Source: Streptomyces sp. RPA4-2 (lineage in GTDB: Bacteria > Actinomycetota > Actinomycetes > Streptomycetales > Streptomycetaceae). Taken from it: a stretch of 64,000 bases of DNA. Both the position numbers and the translations under genes were made by a program. Where the stretch lies: positions 2,728,001 through 2,792,000 of the forward strand of contig NZ_CP050975.2 of the NCBI RefSeq assembly GCF_012273515.2, given 5' to 3'. The notes beneath the pieces are model-generated. The model was not told the origin of the DNA, did not search any database, and was given only the letters and a program-made list of their open reading frames with translations. This document shows, one piece after another, positions 63,218 to 64,000 of the stretch (its first letter is position 1; the number at the start of each line of letters is the position of its first letter).

Positions 63218-63739
63218 GTGATGGACGAGACGGAGTTCTGGGAGCTGGTGGACACGACCCGCGAGGCCGTCGAGGGCGACCCCGAGGACCACGCCGACCT
63301 GATCGTCGAACGGCTCGTCCAGCGGGACCCGGACGTCGTGCTCGACTTCGCCCGTCACTTCGAGGCCCGCTACAACCGCGCCTACCGCTGGGATCTGTGG
63401 GGCGCGGCGTGGGTGCTGCTCGACGGGGCGAGCGACGACGCCTTCGACTTCTTCCGGTGCTGGCTGATCGGCCAGGGGCGTGAGGTCTTCGAGGGGGCCA
63501 TGCACGACCCGGACACCCTCGCCGAGCTGCTGGACGACTTCGACGAGGATCTCGACGGGGACGGCGAGGAGCTGGGGTACGCGGCGGACGAGGCGTACGA
63601 ACAGCTCACCGGGGTCGTCGCGCCCGACCTCGGGATTCCTCCGGCGTCGCCGGAGCCGGAGGGGACGCCGCTCGACTTCGAGAACGAGGGGGTTCTCGCC
63701 GAGCGGTATCCCAAGCTGTGGGAGCGTTTCAGGGGGTGA
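63218..63739 (+). CDS. DUF4240-like small acidic protein
   Basis: 173 aa (172 if ATG 63221 is used). DETEFWELVDTTREAVEGDPEDHADL and WDLWGAAWVLLDGASDDAFDFFRCWLIGQG are typical of DUF4240. The second half is strongly acidic. GATGCT (63206-63211) lies 6 nt before the GTG at 63218 with no ribosome-binding site. Function unknown. It has its own promoter region and no operon partner. Confidence 0.85.
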   Translation: MMDETEFWELVDTTREAVEGDPEDHADLIVERLVQRDPDVVLDFARHFEARYNRAYRWDLWGAAWVLLDGASDDAFDFFRCWLIGQGREVFEGAMHDPDTLAELLDDFDEDLDGDGEELGYAADEAYEQLTGVVAPDLGIPPASPEPEGTPLDFENEGVLAERYPKLWERFRG

Positions 63740-63778
63740 GGGTCGGGGTGGGGGTACTTGCCTGCGCCGTCCCCGCCG

Positions 63779-64000
63779 TACCTGGGGGCTGCCGCCCCCA
63801 GACCCCCGCTTTCGGCCTGAACGGCCTCGTCCTCAAACGCCGGACGGGCTGAAAGGCATCCCCCGGCCGGAACCCTCATCCAGCGCGGACCGACACCTCC
63901 ACCCAGTCCGGAACGTTCCAGCGCAGGCCCGGATCGCCAGCCCCGCCGGAACGTTCCAGCGCAAGCCCGCATCCCCAGCCCCGCCGGAACGTTCCAGCGC
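63779..64000. repeat. Dispersed repeat plus tandem 38-bp units ending at the window edge
   Basis: The first part (63,779-63,862) matches the copies at 41.3 and 18.3 kb. It is followed by a degenerate unit and then tandem units that contain the 10-bp palindrome GGAACGTTCC plus AGCGC, at 63910, 63948 and 63986, exactly 38 bp apart. The array runs off the window end, so its true copy number is unknown. No gene is visible. Confidence 0.85.

Overview
The window is a chromosomal segment from a Streptomyces or a very close relative. The DNA is extremely G+C-rich with strong third-position bias. GTG and TTG starts are common. The gene content is actinobacterial: an unfused QcrCAB/CtaCDEF respiratory chain, PspA with PspAA, an AceE-type pyruvate dehydrogenase E1, a DUF3043 protein, a SAM-IV riboswitch and PIM-type glycosyltransferases. 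No rRNA, tRNA, CRISPR array, prophage or intact insertion sequence was seen. The gene order follows a block I know to be conserved across actinobacteria, including the Mycobacterium tuberculosis Rv2181-Rv2215 neighbourhood.

Layout. 1-5.1 kb: a truncated DUF5304-type gene, an ArsA-like ATPase, an SRPBCC protein, a metallophosphoesterase and a long-chain acyl-CoA synthetase. 5.2-6.8 kb: a secreted cholesterol oxidase, followed by a three-copy repeat array. 7.1-9.6 kb: a PimB'-like GT4 and a GT87-like membrane mannosyltransferase. 9.7-13.2 kb: a lipoprotein metallopeptidase and two tandem NlpC/P60 cell-wall hydrolases. 13.6-16.4 kb: a YacP-type NYN protein, a zinc-ribbon protein, a rhomboid protease and a stand-alone Lrp/AsnC RAM domain. 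16.5-18.4 kb: a SufS-like class-V aminotransferase behind a SAM-IV riboswitch. 18.4-29 kb: trpD, ctaE-qcrC-qcrA-qcrB, an L,D-transpeptidase and ctaC-ctaD-ctaF. 29.4-35.8 kb: a cysteine desulfurase-TusA fusion, a PfkB kinase, an ErpA/IscA-type iron-sulfur protein and nadA. 36-44.6 kb: an RND permease, a two-component system, pspA/pspAA, DUF3043 and methyltransferases. 44.7-52.5 kb: cobU (with an N-terminal extra domain), cobT and cobS, interleaved with an MprF-like protein and membrane proteins. 53-62 kb: pepA, lpd, sucB, a GntR regulator and aceE. 62-64 kb: a WYL regulator, a DUF4240-like protein and a repeat cluster at the edge.

The genes link central carbon metabolism (E1, E2, E3), the bc1-aa3 respiratory chain, Fe-S and sulfur supply (two desulfurase-like enzymes, TusA, ErpA), NAD and cobalamin synthesis, and cell-envelope assembly.

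Three genes are broken or mis-framed in the raw sequence by indels in G/C homopolymers or a repetitive linker: sucB, the WYL regulator, and the 5' end of a methyltransferase. I think sequence error is more likely than real inactivation. At least eleven genes carry a -10-like TANNNT (or GATGCT) hexamer only 6-8 nt before the start codon with no convincing ribosome-binding site, as expected for leaderless mRNAs. The most interesting regulatory object is the SAM-IV riboswitch with two mutually exclusive downstream helices and a six-codon leader ORF. I did not find a wholly new multi-gene system. The best candidates for new biology are regulatory or fused-domain features.
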